64,000 bases of DNA from Paraburkholderia madseniana (GTDB lineage Bacteria > Pseudomonadota > Gammaproteobacteria > Burkholderiales > Burkholderiaceae). A model generated the notes under the pieces. It made no database searches. It saw only the letters and a list, made by a program, of their open reading frames with translations, and had not been told where the DNA came from. How positions within the stretch are numbered: position 1 is the stretch's first letter; every line of letters begins with the position of its first letter. Positions 52,488-60,732 of this stretch are shown in pieces. The stretch lies in contig NZ_VOSW01000027.1 of the NCBI RefSeq assembly GCF_009690905.1, forward strand, positions 32,769 through 96,768, read 5' to 3'. The position numbers and the translations under genes were made by a program.

Positions 52488-53777
52488 ATGCCCCTATCTC
52501 CGTTGGAAAGCCGTCTGCGCTACGAATTTCGCAATGCGGAATTGTTGCGCCAGGCTTTAACGCACCGCAGTCATAGCTCCACGCACAACGAACGGCTCGA
52601 GTTTCTCGGCGATTCCGTTCTAAATTGCGCGGTGGCTGCGCTTTTGTTCCAACGTTTCGGCAAATTGGACGAAGGCGACCTGTCGCGCGTCCGTGCCAAT
52701 CTGGTCAAACAGCAGTCGCTTTACGAAATCGCTCAGGCCCTCAATATCTCGGAAGGCCTGCGTCTCGGTGAGGGCGAACTGCGCAGCGGCGGCTTCCGCC
52801 GTCCGTCGATCCTGGCCGACACGCTCGAAGCCGTGCTGGGCGCGGTGTTCCTCGACGGCGGGTTCGATGCCGCCCAGACGGTCATCAAGCGCCTTTACGT
52901 GCCGATTCTCGATCACATCGACCCGCGCACGCTCGGCAAGGACGCCAAGACGCTGCTGCAGGAGTATCTGCAGGGCCACAAGATCGCGTTGCCTACTTAC
53001 ACGGTCGTCGCGACGCATGGTGCGGCGCACAATCAACAGTTTGAAGTCGAATGCACGGTGCCGAAGCTGGACGTCAAGGTGTCCGGCTCCGGCGCAAGCC
53101 GCCGTGCGGCCGAGCAGGCCGCGGCCAAGAAGGCGCTTGACGAAGTCATGGCCGCCGCGCCCGCCGTGGTCGCCAAGCCAAAGCGTTCAAAGGGCGCCCG
53201 TGCGGCGAAGAATGCCGAGCAGGAGATCGTGCCCGGCGTGACGGGTGTACAGGCCGCGCTCGACTTGCGCAGTCCGGATCGCAAGAGCGAACGCGGGGCT
53301 GGGCGGGGTGAAACACGCACCCCGCCAGCGACGGAGTCGGCAGCCGAACGGCCGACCCTGACGGCGACGTCCGCGCCGCTGGCTGTGATTCGCGCCGCGC
53401 ACGTGGAGTACAGCGGACAGGACAAGTCGGAGCGCGCTGAGAGGTCCGACAGGTCTGCTGACAAAGTAGCGACGGATAAGCCGGCCGACAAGCTGGACGC
53501 CAAATCTGCTGAGATCAAATCGGAAGCCGCGAAGCCCGCGGACCCAAAACCGGTAGAAGCGAAGCCCGTAGACGCGAAGGCTGCTGAAGCAAAGCCCGCT
53601 GAAGCAAAGCCCGCCGAAGCCAAGCCAGAAGCCGCCGTCCGCAGCGCCGACAAACATCGCAGCCGTGAAGCCACACCCGGCGCAGCCGTGCCCGCGCCTG
53701 GCGTGCCGGCACCTATCGAACACGAACCCGGCGTAGCCGACGCGGTGCAAACCCGCGTCGCCGATGCGGGCCATTGA
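52488..53777 (+). CDS. rnc: Ribonuclease III with long C-terminal extension
   Basis: 429 residues, about twice the usual 226. The catalytic domain has Glu38 and Asp42 (NERLEFLGDSVLN), with Asp111 and Glu114 in DTLEAVLGAVFLDGG. The dsRNA-binding domain covers about 153-223 (DAKTLLQEYLQGHKIALPTY to RRAAEQAAAKKALDEV). Residues 224-429 are a disordered Lys/Ala/Glu/Pro-rich tail containing AEAKPAEAKP-type repeats. It cleaves dsRNA in rRNA precursors and mRNAs. It is followed by era with a 55-base gap. Confidence 0.95.
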   Translation: MPLSPLESRLRYEFRNAELLRQALTHRSHSSTHNERLEFLGDSVLNCAVAALLFQRFGKLDEGDLSRVRANLVKQQSLYEIAQALNISEGLRLGEGELRSGGFRRPSILADTLEAVLGAVFLDGGFDAAQTVIKRLYVPILDHIDPRTLGKDAKTLLQEYLQGHKIALPTYTVVATHGAAHNQQFEVECTVPKLDVKVSGSGASRRAAEQAAAKKALDEVMAAAPAVVAKPKRSKGARAAKNAEQEIVPGVTGVQAALDLRSPDRKSERGAGRGETRTPPATESAAERPTLTATSAPLAVIRAAHVEYSGQDKSERAERSDRSADKVATDKPADKLDAKSAEIKSEAAKPADPKPVEAKPVDAKAAEAKPAEAKPAEAKPEAAVRSADKHRSREATPGAAVPAPGVPAPIEHEPGVADAVQTRVADAGH

Positions 53778-53832
53778 TTGCCATCGGCGCGCCATTCCTC
53801 GCGCGTCGATCTGAACCTGCCGTAGCCCGAAT

Positions 53833-54732
53833 ATGAACGCTCCCACTCCCACTGGTTTTCGCTGCGGCATGGTCGCGATCGTCGGCCGCCCGAACGTTGG
53901 CAAGTCCACGCTGATGAATGCGCTGGTCGGCCAGAAAGTCAGTATCACGTCGCGCAAGGCGCAGACCACGCGCCACCGCATCACCGGCATTCACACGTTT
54001 GAAGACGCGCAGTACATCTTCGTCGACACGCCGGGTTTCCAGACCAAACACAGCGGCGCGCTGAACCGTTCGCTCAACCGCGCGGTCACGTCCACGCTGA
54101 GTTCGGTCGACGCGATTCTGTTCGTGATCGAAGCCGGCCGCTTCGGCCCGGACGACCAGAAGGTGCTTGACCTGATTCCGCCGTCGGTGCCCACGCTGCT
54201 GATCGCGAACAAGCTCGATCGCGTGTCGGATAAGGACTCGCTGTATCCGTTCATGCAGCAGGTGAGTGCGCTGCGTCAGTTCAACGAGATCGTGCCGCTG
54301 TCGGCGAAAAATCCGGACGACATCAAGCGTTTGCTGGCGACGATCAAGCCGTTCCTGCCCGAAGGCGCGCCGATCTACGGCGAAGACGATCTGACCGATC
54401 GTAGCGAGCGCTTTCTTGCCGCCGAAATCCTGCGCGAAAAAGTGTTCCGCTGGACCGGCGACGAACTGCCGTACACGAGCACCGTGCTGATCGACAAGTT
54501 CGAAACCGAAGGGCGTCTGCGCCGCATTTTCGCGACCATCCTCGTGGAGCGCGATACGCAAAAAGCGATGATCATCGGCCAGAAGGGCGCCAAGCTGAAG
54601 CAGATCAGCACCGAAGCGCGCCTTGACATGGAGAAACTGTTCGACGGCCCTGTGTATCTGGAAACCTTCATCAAGGTGAAGAGCGGCTGGGCCGATAACG
54701 AAGCCGGACTCCGTGCGTATGGGTACGAATGA
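53833..54732 (+). CDS. era: GTPase Era
   Basis: 299 residues. The GTPase domain begins GRPNVGKST (residues 18-26), with DTPGFQT (G3) and NKLD (G4). A C-terminal KH domain (residues about 210-290) binds 16S rRNA near its 3' end. It acts in 30S maturation. recO starts inside the last 14 bases of era. Confidence 0.96.
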   Translation: MNAPTPTGFRCGMVAIVGRPNVGKSTLMNALVGQKVSITSRKAQTTRHRITGIHTFEDAQYIFVDTPGFQTKHSGALNRSLNRAVTSTLSSVDAILFVIEAGRFGPDDQKVLDLIPPSVPTLLIANKLDRVSDKDSLYPFMQQVSALRQFNEIVPLSAKNPDDIKRLLATIKPFLPEGAPIYGEDDLTDRSERFLAAEILREKVFRWTGDELPYTSTVLIDKFETEGRLRRIFATILVERDTQKAMIIGQKGAKLKQISTEARLDMEKLFDGPVYLETFIKVKSGWADNEAGLRAYGYE

Positions 54733-55651
54733 CGCGTGGATGACACTGAATTCCGACGCTGACCCGGACGACTCGGCGCCGGCCGCGCCGGCACGCGAGC
54801 CGTCCAAACCGGCTCGCAGTACCAAAAAATCCTCATCGAGTGCCAAAGGCGCTCAGGGTGCTCAAAGCGGTGCTCAAGGCGCCGAAGGCGAGCCGCGCAA
54901 AGCGCCGGCGCGCCGCGCGCCTCGCACCTCCGCGTCCGATTACCGGATCGCTGAGCAACCCGCTTTTGTCCTGCACAGCTATCCGTATCGTGAGACCAGT
55001 CTGATCATCGACGTACTGTCGCGCGATCACGGCCGTCTTGCGCTCGTCGCAAAGGGCGCGAAACGTCCGCACTCCGCTTTGCGCGGCGTGCTGCAGACGT
55101 TCCAGCCGCTCGCCTTGTCGTGGTCCGGCAAATCCGAAGTGCGCACGCTGACCGGCGCCGAATGGGTCGGCGGCATGTTGCCTTTGGCGGGCGACGCGCT
55201 GCTCTGCGGTTTCTATGTCAACGAACTGCTGGTCAAGTTCTGCGCACGCGAAGACCCGCATCCGCAACTGTTCCATCACTACGTCGTCACGATGACGCGC
55301 CTCGCGCATGACGAGCCGCCCGTGCAGGTGCTGCGTTCGTTCGAACGCGTGCTGCTGCGCGAAACCGGCTATGCGATGGCGCTCGATCGCACCGTCGCGC
55401 GCAAAGCGGTGCAGGCCGAAGGCCGCTACGTGTTCGACCCGGAGCGCGGCGTGCGCGAAGCGTCCGACGATCTACCCGCGCAATGGCCGGTGATCGCCGG
55501 ACAGACCTTGCTCGATATGGAAAAGGACGATTACCATCGAGCGCAGACGGTGGCGCAAAGCAAAACGCTGATGCGCTTTCTGCTCAACACCTACCTTGGC
55601 GGCACGCCGCTCGCGACGCGCCAGATACTGATCGACTTGCAGAACTTATGA
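54719..55651 (+). CDS. recO: DNA repair protein RecO with N-terminal extension
   Basis: About 310 residues. The RecO core starts near YRIAEQPAFVLHSYPYRETSLIID, followed by GKSEVRTLTGAEWVGG. About 80 residues precede it, rich in Ser/Lys/Ala/Pro, depending on the start (54719 or 54740). RecO loads RecA in the RecF pathway. It overlaps era at the 5' end and pdxJ at the 3' end (ATGA 55648-55651). Confidence 0.88.
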   Translation: MGTNDAWMTLNSDADPDDSAPAAPAREPSKPARSTKKSSSSAKGAQGAQSGAQGAEGEPRKAPARRAPRTSASDYRIAEQPAFVLHSYPYRETSLIIDVLSRDHGRLALVAKGAKRPHSALRGVLQTFQPLALSWSGKSEVRTLTGAEWVGGMLPLAGDALLCGFYVNELLVKFCAREDPHPQLFHHYVVTMTRLAHDEPPVQVLRSFERVLLRETGYAMALDRTVARKAVQAEGRYVFDPERGVREASDDLPAQWPVIAGQTLLDMEKDDYHRAQTVAQSKTLMRFLLNTYLGGTPLATRQILIDLQNL

Positions 55652-56412
55652 GCTTCTTTCTTACGTCGCCGAATGTGATTGACCTGGGCGTGAACATCGA
55701 TCACGTCGCCACGCTGCGCAACGCGCGCGGCACGTCTTACCCCGATCCGATCCGCGCCGCGTTGATGGCCGAAGAGGCGGGCGCCGATGTGATCACGCTG
55801 CATCTGCGTGAAGACCGCCGCCATATCGTCGACGCCGACGTGCGCAAGCTGCGGCCGCTCTTGAAAACGCGCATGAATCTGGAATGCGCGGTTACGCAGG
55901 AGATGCTCGACATCGCCTGTGAAGTGCAACCGCACGATGTTTGCCTCGTGCCGGAAAAGCGTCAGGAATTGACGACTGAAGGCGGCCTCGACGTCGCCGG
56001 CCAGTTCGAAGCAGTGCGCGCCGCATGCAAGCAACTCGCCGCAGCGAACTCGCGCGTGTCGCTCTTCATCGATCCGGACGAAACGCAAATCCGCGCCGCG
56101 CACGAAGCCGGCGCACCGGTGATCGAGCTGCACACGGGTCGCTATGCCGAGGCACACGATCCCGCCGAACAGCAGCGCGAATATGAGCGCGTGGTGCGTG
56201 CCGTCGAATTCGGCGCGACGCTCGGCATCAAGGTCAATGCGGGTCACGGCCTGCACTACACCAACGTTCAGCAGATCGCCGCGATCGAAGGCATCGTCGA
56301 GCTCAATATCGGCCACGCGATCGTCGCACACGCGATCTTCGCCGGCTGGGAAAACGCCGTGCGCGAGATGAAGGCGATCATGGTCGCCGCCCGTCTCGGC
56401 GCAAGCGCTTAA
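55648..56412 (+). CDS. pdxJ: Pyridoxine 5'-phosphate synthase
   Basis: 254 residues, a TIM barrel. It condenses 3-amino-2-oxopropyl phosphate and deoxyxylulose 5-phosphate to give pyridoxine 5'-phosphate. Phosphate and substrate residues are in LGVNIDHVATLRNARG, ITLHLREDRRHI and VNAGHGLHYTNVQ. The ATG at 55648 overlaps the recO stop and precedes the core directly; more distal in-frame starts lie inside recO. Confidence 0.96.
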   Translation: MSFFLTSPNVIDLGVNIDHVATLRNARGTSYPDPIRAALMAEEAGADVITLHLREDRRHIVDADVRKLRPLLKTRMNLECAVTQEMLDIACEVQPHDVCLVPEKRQELTTEGGLDVAGQFEAVRAACKQLAAANSRVSLFIDPDETQIRAAHEAGAPVIELHTGRYAEAHDPAEQQREYERVVRAVEFGATLGIKVNAGHGLHYTNVQQIAAIEGIVELNIGHAIVAHAIFAGWENAVREMKAIMVAARLGASA

Positions 56413-56428
56413 CGCCGCGGCGCCGAAC

Positions 56429-56872
56429 ATGACGATCTACGGCATCGGCACGGATATCGTTCAGGTCAGCCGCGTGGCCGCGGTGATGACACGCACCAAC
56501 GGCCGCTTCGCCGATAAGGTGCTCGGCCCGGACGAGCTGCGCGTTTATCACGCGCGCCACGCGCGTTCGGCGGCGCGTGGGATCGCATTTCTCGCCACGC
56601 GGTTCTCGGCCAAAGAAGCATTCTCGAAAGCGATCGGCCTCGGCATGCGCTGGCCGATGACCTGGCGCGCGCTGCAAACGCTCAACAAGCCGAGCGGCGA
56701 GCCGATGGTGGTTGCATCAGGTGAGCTGGCCGAATGGCTCGACGCGCGCGGCATTACAGCACGTGTGACGGTCAGCGACGAACGCGATTACGCCGTGTCG
56801 TTCGTGATTGCCGAAACAGGGGAGGTGGCGCGAGGGCCGGACTCTCCGCACGCACCCGCCAGCGACGAATAA
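56429..56872 (+). CDS. acpS: Holo-ACP synthase
   Basis: 147 residues. It transfers 4'-phosphopantetheine from CoA to Ser37 of AcpP. The N-terminus GIGTDIVQVSRVA contains the metal-binding Asp, and FSAKEAFSKAIGLG carries the catalytic Glu/Lys. The last 20 residues are a nonconserved tail. It starts 17 bases after pdxJ, as in E. coli. Confidence 0.96.
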   Translation: MTIYGIGTDIVQVSRVAAVMTRTNGRFADKVLGPDELRVYHARHARSAARGIAFLATRFSAKEAFSKAIGLGMRWPMTWRALQTLNKPSGEPMVVASGELAEWLDARGITARVTVSDERDYAVSFVIAETGEVARGPDSPHAPASDE

Positions 56873-56940
56873 AAATATTCTGAACGCGGCGCACGTCGGC
56901 CGTGTCTCTCTTTGCTTCAAGCTTTTTCTAGCGGAATTCG

Positions 56941-57969
56941 ATGAAACTCACTCCCGGACCGGTAATGCTCGACGTGGTCGGCACAACGCTGAACCACGAC
57001 GACAAACGCCGCCTTGCCCATCCGATGACCGGCGGCGTGATCCTGTTCACCCGGCATTACGAGAGCCGCGCACAATTGATCGCGCTGACCGATTCGATCC
57101 GCGCGATTCGAGACGATCTGCTGATTGCCGTCGACCACGAAGGCGGCCGCGTGCAGCGCTTTCGCACCGACGGCTTCACGGTGCTGCCGGCCATGGGCAA
57201 GCTCGGCACGCTGTGGGACAGCGACGTGCTGCACGCCACGAAGGTGACGACTGCGGTCGGCTACATCCTCGCGTCTGAGTTGCGCGCGTGCGGCATCGAT
57301 ATGAGTTTTACGCCGGTACTCGATCTGAACTACGGTCAGTCGCAGGTGATCGGCGATCGCTCGTTCCATCGCGATCCGCGCGTCGTGACCTTGCTGGCGA
57401 AGAGCCTCAGTCACGGCCTTGCGTTGGCCGGCATGAGCAATTGCGGCAAACATTTTCCAGGACACGGCTTCGCGCACGCGGACTCGCACGTCGCGATGCC
57501 GGTCGACGAACGTTCGCTCGATGAGATCCTGCGCGAGGACGCGGCGCCGTACGACTGGCTCGATGTGTCGCTCGGGGCCGTGCTGCCCGCCCATGTGGTT
57601 TATCCGCAGGTCGACTCGAAGCCGGCGGGTTTCTCGCGTGTCTGGCTGCAGGACATCCTGCGCAAGAAATTGCGTTTCGAAGGCGCGGTCTTCAGCGACG
57701 ATCTTTCGATGGAAGCCGCGCGCCAGGGAGGCACGCTGACGGAAGGCGCGGCCGCCGCGTTGCAGGCCGGCTGCGACATGGTGCTGATCTGCAATCAGCC
57801 GGACGAAGCGGAGAAGGTGCTGGACGCGCTGCACTTCACACCGTCGAAGGAGTCGCAGCAGCGGCTCAAGCGCATGCGGCCGCGCGGCAAGGCGCTCAAG
57901 TGGAGCAAGCTGGTCGCCGAGCCACAGTATCTGCAAGCGCAAACTTTATTGCGCAGTGCATTTGCGTGA
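56941..57969 (+). CDS. nagZ: Beta-N-acetylhexosaminidase NagZ
   Basis: 342 residues, GH3 fold. It releases GlcNAc from GlcNAc-1,6-anhydro-muropeptides in peptidoglycan recycling. KHFPGHG contains the family's catalytic loop His, and VFSDDLSMEAA has the nucleophile Asp region. The N-terminus PGPVMLDVVGTTL matches the family start. It is convergent with the response regulator gene. Confidence 0.95.
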   Translation: MKLTPGPVMLDVVGTTLNHDDKRRLAHPMTGGVILFTRHYESRAQLIALTDSIRAIRDDLLIAVDHEGGRVQRFRTDGFTVLPAMGKLGTLWDSDVLHATKVTTAVGYILASELRACGIDMSFTPVLDLNYGQSQVIGDRSFHRDPRVVTLLAKSLSHGLALAGMSNCGKHFPGHGFAHADSHVAMPVDERSLDEILREDAAPYDWLDVSLGAVLPAHVVYPQVDSKPAGFSRVWLQDILRKKLRFEGAVFSDDLSMEAARQGGTLTEGAAAALQAGCDMVLICNQPDEAEKVLDALHFTPSKESQQRLKRMRPRGKALKWSKLVAEPQYLQAQTLLRSAFA

Positions 57970-57972
57970 GAG

Positions 57973-59355
57973 TCAGTTCAAGCGCATCCGCTGCAGCTTG
58001 TTGTATAGCGTCTTCGGACTGATCCCCAGCAGCGATGCGGCGCGATGGCGCGTGCCGCCGACCGCGTCGAGCGTTGCGCGAATCAGCATTTCCTCGACGT
58101 CCGCGAGGGGGGTGCCGACAGTGACCTGCACGCGGCTACCGTTCAGATCGCGCCCGTTTACCGAACCCGCTTCATCGGCGCGCAACGTTTCCAGGACGTC
58201 GCCCGATGCGTGATACGCGCGGCGCACGCGATCCTGCAACTCACGCACATTACCTGGCCACTCGTACGAGAGGCACTCGCGCAGGAAGTTCGGTCCGACC
58301 TGCTTGGCCGTTTCCGAGGTGCCGCGCGCGATCGCTTCGTGATTTAACTCGTCGACGACAGCTTGCGCGATCAGCGTTGGATCGTCACCGCGCTCGCGCA
58401 ACGGCGGCAGTGATATCGCGGCCGCTTCGAGACGCAGCGCGAGATCTTCGTGCAGGCTGCCGTCTGCGACCGCCGCGCGCGGGTTTTTGCGCGTCGAGGC
58501 GATCAGCCGGAAGTCGGTCGTCACCTGATTCGTGCCACCGACACGCATGAAGGTCTGCGAATCGAGTGCGCGCAGCAGCGCTTCCTGCTGGGCGCGCGGC
58601 AGTTCGGCGATTTCGTCGATGAACAGCGTGCCGCCACTGGCCTGCTCGAACAGGCCCGGCTCGCGCTGCTCGGCACCGCTGAACGCACCGCGCTCGTGGC
58701 CGAACAGCAGGCTCTCGAGCGAGCGGTGCGCCGCGACGCTGCCCGCCGTCCGGCAGTCGAATGTGATGAACGGTCCTTTGCGGCGCCGGCTCATGTCGTG
58801 CAGCGTGCGTGCGGCAATCTGCTTGCCCGTGCCGGCTTCACCGGAAATCAGCACGGCGGCTTCGGTCGGCGCGATATGTTCGATCGTGTCGTAGACATGC
58901 TGGATTGCACCGCTGCGGCCGAGTAACGAGCCGAAACGACCGAGCCGGCGCAACGACGCGCGCAACGTCTGAACTTCTTCGGTCAGCTCGTACGGACGCG
59001 GAATCCTGGCTAGCAGGCTGCGCAGACGCGGGATATTGACCGGTTTGAGCAGATAGTCCCAGATGCCGTGCCGCAGACCCTCGATCGCGCTCTCGACAGT
59101 CGCGTTGCCGGTCATCACGATCACGGGCAGGGCGCCGCCGGGTGGATGCGCGGGCAGGTGCTGCAACACGTCGAGCCCGCTGCCGTCCGGCAGATTCAGG
59201 TCGACCAGCACGACATCGGGGATGAAGCGCGTCAGTGCCGCCCGGGCCTCGGCGATGGTGGTCGCGGTGTCGACGGAGAAGCCGTCGGCGGCGAGGATGG
59301 CGGACAGGCCTGACAGGCTATTGGGATCGTCTTCAACAATCAGGGCGTGTGGCAT
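57973..59355 (-). CDS. NtrC-like response regulator with degenerate sigma-54 motifs
   Basis: 460 residues. The receiver domain (1-120) has acidic pocket Asp9/Asp10, phospho-acceptor Asp52 (VDLNLPDGSG), Thr82 and Lys104. The AAA+ domain (140-370) has Walker A GEAGTGKQ and Walker B TLFIDEIAE. The GAFTGA loop reads GAFSGA (223-228). The segment normally FREDLxxRL is LHEDLALRL (301-309): the first Arg of the usual pair is His302, while Arg308 is kept. The sensor-I-type ATN is STR. A FIS-type HTH ends the protein (GTRHRAASLLGISPKTLYNK). No kinase gene is adjacent. It follows a CsbD-like gene by 15 bases. Confidence 0.93.
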   Translation of the reverse strand: MPHALIVEDDPNSLSGLSAILAADGFSVDTATTIAEARAALTRFIPDVVLVDLNLPDGSGLDVLQHLPAHPPGGALPVIVMTGNATVESAIEGLRHGIWDYLLKPVNIPRLRSLLARIPRPYELTEEVQTLRASLRRLGRFGSLLGRSGAIQHVYDTIEHIAPTEAAVLISGEAGTGKQIAARTLHDMSRRRKGPFITFDCRTAGSVAAHRSLESLLFGHERGAFSGAEQREPGLFEQASGGTLFIDEIAELPRAQQEALLRALDSQTFMRVGGTNQVTTDFRLIASTRKNPRAAVADGSLHEDLALRLEAAAISLPPLRERGDDPTLIAQAVVDELNHEAIARGTSETAKQVGPNFLRECLSYEWPGNVRELQDRVRRAYHASGDVLETLRADEAGSVNGRDLNGSRVQVTVGTPLADVEEMLIRATLDAVGGTRHRAASLLGISPKTLYNKLQRMRLN

Positions 59356-59370
59356 GGCGAGCGCTATTTT

Positions 59371-59634
59371 TTAGATGGACGGAATACCCGATACGCCGCG
59401 CCGGTACTCTGGCGCGCGACACGGGCGCGATGGCTGGCCGGTACTGCCGGTCGAATGCCGTACCTCAAGCTCCGCCTGCTGGCGGGTCTTGGCGTAGCGT
59501 TGCTGGATCAGCCCGGTCAGTTTGTCGACGCGGCCTTCTGCCTTGGTCAGTTCGTCGTCCGTCAATTCACCCCATGCTGTTTTGGCCTTACCGACCATTT
59601 GCTTCCACTTGCCTTCAGCGATGTCGTGATTCAT
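59371..59634 (-). CDS. CsbD-family stress protein with unusual C-terminus
   Basis: 87 residues. MNHDIAEGKWKQMVGKAKTAWGELTDDE and KAEGRVDKLTGLIQQRYAKTRQQAE are the CsbD pattern. CsbD proteins normally end soon after this point (about 60-70 residues), but here a further 25-30 residues of Ser/Arg/Pro-rich sequence follow. It may be co-transcribed with the response regulator. Function unknown; CsbD is induced by stress in other bacteria. Confidence 0.8.
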   Translation of the reverse strand: MNHDIAEGKWKQMVGKAKTAWGELTDDELTKAEGRVDKLTGLIQQRYAKTRQQAELEVRHSTGSTGQPSRPCRAPEYRRGVSGIPSI

Positions 59635-59830
59635 GTCGCATCTCCGGAGTTGAGGAAATCAAGCCTAACCAGCCTGTATCGGAGAGAAGCATGGACTGTG
59701 CCACGGCCAATTACTTAAGCTTATCAATGGTTTGTTTGACGCAAGGCAGGAAGAGAAGAGCAACGGACAGGCATTTTTGAGAAAGGGCCGGTAAAGATTT
59801 CCACAACCATACACGGCGGCGCAAAAAAGA

Positions 59831-59855
59831 AAAAGCGCCCAAAGCGGGCGCTTTT
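59831..59855. terminator. Intrinsic terminator of efp
   Basis: AAAAGCGCCC (59831-59840) pairs with GGGCGCTTTT (59846-59855). T-runs follow on both strands, so it could act in both directions; on the minus strand it closes the efp transcript. Confidence 0.82.
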
Positions 59856-59909
59856 TTTGCCAATTATTTTTCGCCGCGCCGGACTTGCTCCAGCGCGGGC
59901 TGCAGGCGC

Positions 59910-60467
59910 TTAGGCGCGGCTGCGGTACTCGTGCGTACGCGTGTCGATTTCGATCTTGTCGCCGATGTTGCAGAAGAGCGGCACTTGCAGTTCAAAACCG
60001 GTGGTCAGCTTGGCGTTTTTCAGCACCTTGCCCGACGACGTATCGCCCTTGACTGCCGGTTCCGTGTAGATGATTTCACGGACCAGCGTGGTCGGCAGTT
60101 CGACCGAAATGGCTTTCTCGTTGTAGAACACGACTTCGCAAGCCATGCCGTCTTCGAGGTAATGGAGGGCGTCGCCCATCATTTCGCCTTCGACTTCGAA
60201 CTGGTTGTAGTCGGCGTCCATGAACACGTACATCGGGTCAGCGAAGTACGAGTACGTGACTTCCTTGCGCTCCAGCACGACGACGTCGAACTTGTCGTCT
60301 GCCTTGTACACGCTTTCCATGCCTGCGCCGGTCAGCAGATTCTTGAACTTCATCTTCACGACGGCGGAGTTACGGCCCGACTTGTTGTATTCGGCCTTCT
60401 GCACGACCATCGCGTCGCTGCCGATCATTACGACGTTGCCGGTGCGGAGTTCCTGTGCGGTCTTCAT
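59910..60467 (-). CDS. efp: Elongation factor P, Arg32 type
   Basis: 185 residues. It relieves ribosome stalling at polyproline stretches. The critical loop at about 29-35 is NKSGRNSA, with Arg32 rather than Lys. This Arg is the site rhamnosylated by EarP (the next gene upstream) in betaproteobacteria and pseudomonads. Three beta-barrel domains are present (DFDVVVLERKEVTYSYF in the middle domain). A 13-bp repeat array lies between efp and earP. Confidence 0.96.
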   Translation of the reverse strand: MKTAQELRTGNVVMIGSDAMVVQKAEYNKSGRNSAVVKMKFKNLLTGAGMESVYKADDKFDVVVLERKEVTYSYFADPMYVFMDADYNQFEVEGEMMGDALHYLEDGMACEVVFYNEKAISVELPTTLVREIIYTEPAVKGDTSSGKVLKNAKLTTGFELQVPLFCNIGDKIEIDTRTHEYRSRA

Positions 60468-60570
60468 AAAACTGTCCTGTACGAAATTAGTAGCTTCAAC
60501 TTTTGCTCAACGGCATACGGCGCAAGCGGATTGGCCTGCCGGGTTTGCCTTGCGAATTGGTCTGGCCCGT

Positions 60571-60684
60571 GGGTCTAGCCCCTGAGTCTGCCCTCTGAGT
60601 CTGGCCCCGTTATCCGGGCGAATTTGCCAGACGAATTTGCAAGACGAGTCTGCCAGATGAATTGGTCAAACGAGTTTGCCAAAC
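60571..60684. repeat. Tandem 13-bp repeat array between earP and efp
   Basis: Five adjacent 13-base units (60620-60632, 60633-60645, 60646-60658, 60659-60671, 60672-60684) share the form GAATTTGCCAGAC. Three more 13-base units (60571-60609) precede them after a 10-base spacer. Most contain a short dyad (GTYTG-n-CARAC). Confidence 0.75.
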
Positions 60685-60732
60685 CTCGCCACGGTCGGGC
60701 CGCGCTTGCGTCGTCGGCCGTTGGATAACCGC

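Noticed and set aside
60571..60684. Tandem 13-bp array as a CRISPR array
   Set aside because: Units are 13 bases, contiguous, without spacers; no cas genes are nearby.
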